Source: Alloprevotella sp. (GTDB lineage: Bacteria > Bacteroidota > Bacteroidia > Bacteroidales > Bacteroidaceae). From it: a stretch of DNA of 32,215 nt. Positions 29,457 to 32,215 of the stretch are shown here, piece by piece. The notes beneath the pieces were generated by a model. It ran no database searches. It was not told the DNA's origin and was given only the letters and a program-made list of their open reading frames with translations. How positions within the stretch are numbered: position 1 is the first letter of the stretch; the number at the start of each line of letters is the position of its first letter. The stretch is taken from positions 1-32,215 of the forward strand of contig JAFUZP010000004.1 in assembly GCA_017476545.1 (NCBI GenBank), given 5' to 3'. Made by a program: the position numbers and the translations under genes.

Positions 29457-31439
29457 ATGGACGGATTTATCAAAGTGGCCGCAGCCGTTCCCGGCGTGCG
29501 CGTAGCGGATTGCAAATACAATACGGAACAGATTCAATCCCTTATGGTTCAGGCCGAAGGGCGCGGTGTGGAAGTGGTCTGTTTCCCTGAACTCTGCGTA
29601 ACGGCATATACCTGTCAGGATCTTTTTCAGCAGCAGTTACTACTTGACGAGGCGGAAGGTGCGTTGCTGAAACTGCTGGAGCTAAGCCGCAATTTGCGTG
29701 TAATCAGTATTGTCGGCCTGCCCATTGCATACAGGGGAATGCTGCTTAACTGCGCAGCCGTACTGCAGGGCGGAAAAATCCACGGCCTCGTCCCTAAGAC
29801 CTATCTCCCCAATTACAAAGAATTCTATGAGGGGCGCTGGTTTAGTAGTGCTGCCTTACTGCCCGATAACGCCCACCTTAAATTCTGCGGACAGAACGTT
29901 CCTCTTGGCAAGAACCTCCTGTTTGAAACACCTCACTATACGTTTGGAGTAGAACTCTGCGAGGATCTTTGGACTGCCATCCCGCCCAGTTCACACCTAA
30001 GTCTGCAGGGAGCGGAAATTATCTTCAACCTCAGTGCAAGCAACGAGCTGGTAGGGAAACACGCCTACCTGCAGAGCCTCATTTGCGGCCAAAGTGCCCG
30101 CTGTATTGGAGGCTACGTCTATGCAGGATGCGGTTATGGGGAAAGCACCCAGGATGTCGTATTCAGCGGCCTCGCCCTCATAGCCGAGAACGGCCAGATA
30201 GTGGCTGAAGGTGAACGCTTCCTTATGAAAGAGCAGCTTCTCGTCAGCGAAATAGACACGGAAAAGTTGCGAAACGAACGCCGGGTGCACACCACCTTCA
30301 CCCTACCCTCCCCGAATACCGAAAACTTCCGGCATATAGAAATCGAGACTACGCGCCCCGAATCGGCAGAAGCCACCCAAGGAGTGCTCCGCCATGCGGA
30401 TCCGCTCCCGTTCGTCCCCGAAGGCGACGAACTGGCTGCACGCTGCGAGGACATCCTCTGCATACAAAGCGCAGGACTGGCACGGCGCATAGAGCACACT
30501 GAAGCGCAGACTGTAGTCATCGGTGTGAGCGGTGGTCTCGACTCCACACTAGCCCTACTTGTCTGCGCCACAGCTTTCGACAGCCTCGGACGCGACCGCA
30601 AGGGTATTATAGGTATAACGATGCCCGGTTTCGGTACAACCGACCGCACTTACACAAACGCCATTAACCTCATGAAAGGACTTGGGGTAACCATCCGCGA
30701 AATCAGCATCAGAGATGCCTGTAGCGTACACTTCAACGACTTGGGGATTGACCCCGCCGTCCACGATGTTACCTATGAGAACAGCCAAGCCCGGGAACGC
30801 ACGCAGATTCTCATGGATGCAGCAAACCAAATGAAGGGCTTCGTTGTCGGCACTGGCGATTTGAGCGAGCTGGCCCTCGGGTGGGCTACCTACAACGGCG
30901 ACCATATGTCCATGTACGGCGTAAATTCTTCCGTCCCGAAGACACTGGTGCGACATCTCGTCCGCTACATCGCGGAAAACATTCTTGATGACGACTATGT
31001 CCGAAACACCCTATTGGACATCGCCGACACTCCCATCAGTCCCGAACTAGTTCCCGCTGCTGCCGATGGAAGCATTGCACAGCAAACGGAAGCCCTTGTC
31101 GGTCCTTACGAACTCCACGATTTCTTCCTCTATCACACGCTCCGCAACGGCTTCAGGCCAGGGAAAGTGTTTCGCCTCGCACGGCGTGCCTTTGATGGAA
31201 GCGACACACGAGTAAATCCATATACTCCAGAAGTAATACATAAATGGCTATCAATATTCTACCAACGCTTCTTCGCGCAGCAATTCAAGCGTAGCTGCCT
31301 GCCCGATGGGCCAAAGGTCGGAAGTTGCTCGCTCAGCCCTCGAGGTGACTGGCGCATGGCCAGCGATGCCAGTAGTGCAGCTTGGCTGCATGAGTGCGAA
31401 GCCCTGATGCCAAAGGACGATAGCATTGAAATGCCGTAA
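29457..31439 (+). CDS. nadE: Glutamine-dependent NAD+ synthetase
   Basis: The enzyme makes NAD from deamido-NAD, ATP and glutamine. It has 660 residues. The N-terminal nitrilase-type glutaminase has the triad E45 (FPELCVTAY), K114 (LVPKTYLPNY) and C168 (GVELCEDLW). The C-terminal synthetase domain has the P-loop SGGLDS (358-363) and GTGDLSELALGWATYNGDHM. Having its own glutaminase domain, it does not need free ammonia. The next gene begins 1 nt after the stop. Confidence 0.98.
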   Translation: MDGFIKVAAAVPGVRVADCKYNTEQIQSLMVQAEGRGVEVVCFPELCVTAYTCQDLFQQQLLLDEAEGALLKLLELSRNLRVISIVGLPIAYRGMLLNCAAVLQGGKIHGLVPKTYLPNYKEFYEGRWFSSAALLPDNAHLKFCGQNVPLGKNLLFETPHYTFGVELCEDLWTAIPPSSHLSLQGAEIIFNLSASNELVGKHAYLQSLICGQSARCIGGYVYAGCGYGESTQDVVFSGLALIAENGQIVAEGERFLMKEQLLVSEIDTEKLRNERRVHTTFTLPSPNTENFRHIEIETTRPESAEATQGVLRHADPLPFVPEGDELAARCEDILCIQSAGLARRIEHTEAQTVVIGVSGGLDSTLALLVCATAFDSLGRDRKGIIGITMPGFGTTDRTYTNAINLMKGLGVTIREISIRDACSVHFNDLGIDPAVHDVTYENSQARERTQILMDAANQMKGFVVGTGDLSELALGWATYNGDHMSMYGVNSSVPKTLVRHLVRYIAENILDDDYVRNTLLDIADTPISPELVPAAADGSIAQQTEALVGPYELHDFFLYHTLRNGFRPGKVFRLARRAFDGSDTRVNPYTPEVIHKWLSIFYQRFFAQQFKRSCLPDGPKVGSCSLSPRGDWRMASDASSAAWLHECEALMPKDDSIEMP

Positions 31440-31440
31440 C

Positions 31441-31983
31441 ATGAGTGCACGCAGTCTTTACCCCTTACTCCTCTTTCTTATCACCATAGGAAGTGCCGCG
31501 CAGCAAACGACGGACACTCCCGCCTTCTTCGTACGTACCATCGTGCAAAAACCCGAGTTCATCAAAGGCGACAGTACACTTGTATCTTTCGTCCTCTACA
31601 GCGAAGGGGAAATCCGCACCGCCTCCTGCAAACAAAAGGCACTGAAAGTGAAAGGGGCACGGGCACGCAGGCTCAACATCAACCGGGAGACGACCCGGGG
31701 ACGCGGACGCTGGGAGAACCGCCTGTATAACACGCTCGTTTGGGCGCAATACATCGTAGCAGCTGACGCGGTAGGGACACTGACCCTTCCCGCCATCGAC
31801 TTCCGCGCTACAGTGCGGCTCTATGAACGGAGCGCAGATCCTTTCGCGGAATTCTTTGGCTACAGGAGGGGCTACAAGGATTTTGAAGTGAGTGCAAGTA
31901 GCGCGAAGACAAAAATCAGCGTGACGGAAAAACCCAAGAAGACAACGCAGGAAATCATGCGCGCCAGGGGTGGCATACTCTAA
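31441..31983 (+). CDS. BatD-like exported protein, short
   Basis: The protein has 180 residues. The ATG at 31441 (MSARSLYPLLLFLITIGSAAQ) begins a signal peptide; it lies 1 nt after the nadE stop. The mature part shows features of the N-terminal BatD (oxygen-tolerance) domain: FVRTIVQKPEFIKGDSTLVSF, a GTLTLPAIDFRA strand pair, and DPFAEFFGYRRG. It is far shorter than full BatD, with no C-terminal membrane helix and no BatA/B/C/E genes visible, so it is a single-domain relative rather than a complete BatD. Function is unknown. Confidence 0.75.
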   Translation: MSARSLYPLLLFLITIGSAAQQTTDTPAFFVRTIVQKPEFIKGDSTLVSFVLYSEGEIRTASCKQKALKVKGARARRLNINRETTRGRGRWENRLYNTLVWAQYIVAADAVGTLTLPAIDFRATVRLYERSADPFAEFFGYRRGYKDFEVSASSAKTKISVTEKPKKTTQEIMRARGGIL

Positions 31984-32215
31984 TGCCGCAGGAAGAACTC
32001 CGTGCCGCAAGACATACGAAAACGCCACGCGGGAAAACCAACAGCCGCTGCGGAATATTCATCACACACATATATGGTGAGTTCTAAAAATTAATATTTG
32101 TGAGTGGAAGCCGTACCTTCTGAATCAGTTCAGTTGGTTTCAGTGCCCCAAAGGGCATCGTTGGCTCGCGAAAGTGTTCGTTTATCCACTCATTTGACTT
32201 GATTATTTGACGTTA
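31984..32215. other. End of window, no gene seen
   Basis: These 232 nt follow the BatD-like gene. No ORF, tRNA, clear terminator or repeat box is visible. Confidence 0.5.

Overview
The window reads as a chromosomal housekeeping stretch from a member of the Bacteroidales, rich in G+C for that order. The evidence is threefold. Several protein families are typical of the order: DUF6078, DUF4296, HU-LysM and HU-like/SPOR fusions, a TraR/DksA-like protein lacking most zinc cysteines, and a long eukaryote-like IleRS. Upstream of most genes there are Bacteroidota-type promoters (-33 TTTG or CTTG, 19-20 nt, -7 TAnnTTTG). Shine-Dalgarno sequences are absent. I cannot name the genus from sequence alone. 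No phage, insertion sequence, CRISPR or resistance cassette is visible. Layout: 1-134 is a six-copy 22-bp tandem array, followed by a DUF6078 gene (-), gcvH (+), two small lipoproteins (+), and a TonB-dependent receptor plus DUF362 protein pair (-). From 12221 down to 5730, on the minus strand, lies a long tightly packed set: ftsY, purN, rimO, a free HU protein and an HU-TM-LysM protein; then, after a terminator, an HU-like-TM-SPOR protein, a zinc-ribbon/FHA protein and a secreted protein. Many neighbours share ATGA stop/start overlaps. Divergent to ftsY are a structured RNA candidate (possibly 4.5S/SRP RNA) and a membrane protein. Then come a lipoprotein (-), two tRNA-Arg(ACG) genes (-), and the operon ileS, dksA-like, lspA, DUF4296 lipoprotein and a small protein (-). 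The plus strand then carries mutS2, hpt, adk and obgE. A patatin-like phospholipase (-) is divergent from cysS (+). An orphan LuxR-type response regulator (-) is divergent from nadE and a short BatD-like protein (+). Two things stand out. First, three intergenic loci (5526-5605, 13533-13612, 20359-20438) each hold four 14-bp near-palindromic boxes related to TAACCCTAGGGTTA, spaced exactly 22 bp apart. Each ends in a degenerate CATAGG box, so the clusters have a direction. The unrelated-looking array at 1-134 has the same 22-bp period. Second, the 6185-9355 block encodes two proteins that join an HU-fold DNA-binding-like domain, a single membrane helix and a peptidoglycan-binding module (LysM or SPOR). 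This suggests a nucleoid-to-cell-wall tether, with an FHA protein translationally coupled to one of them.
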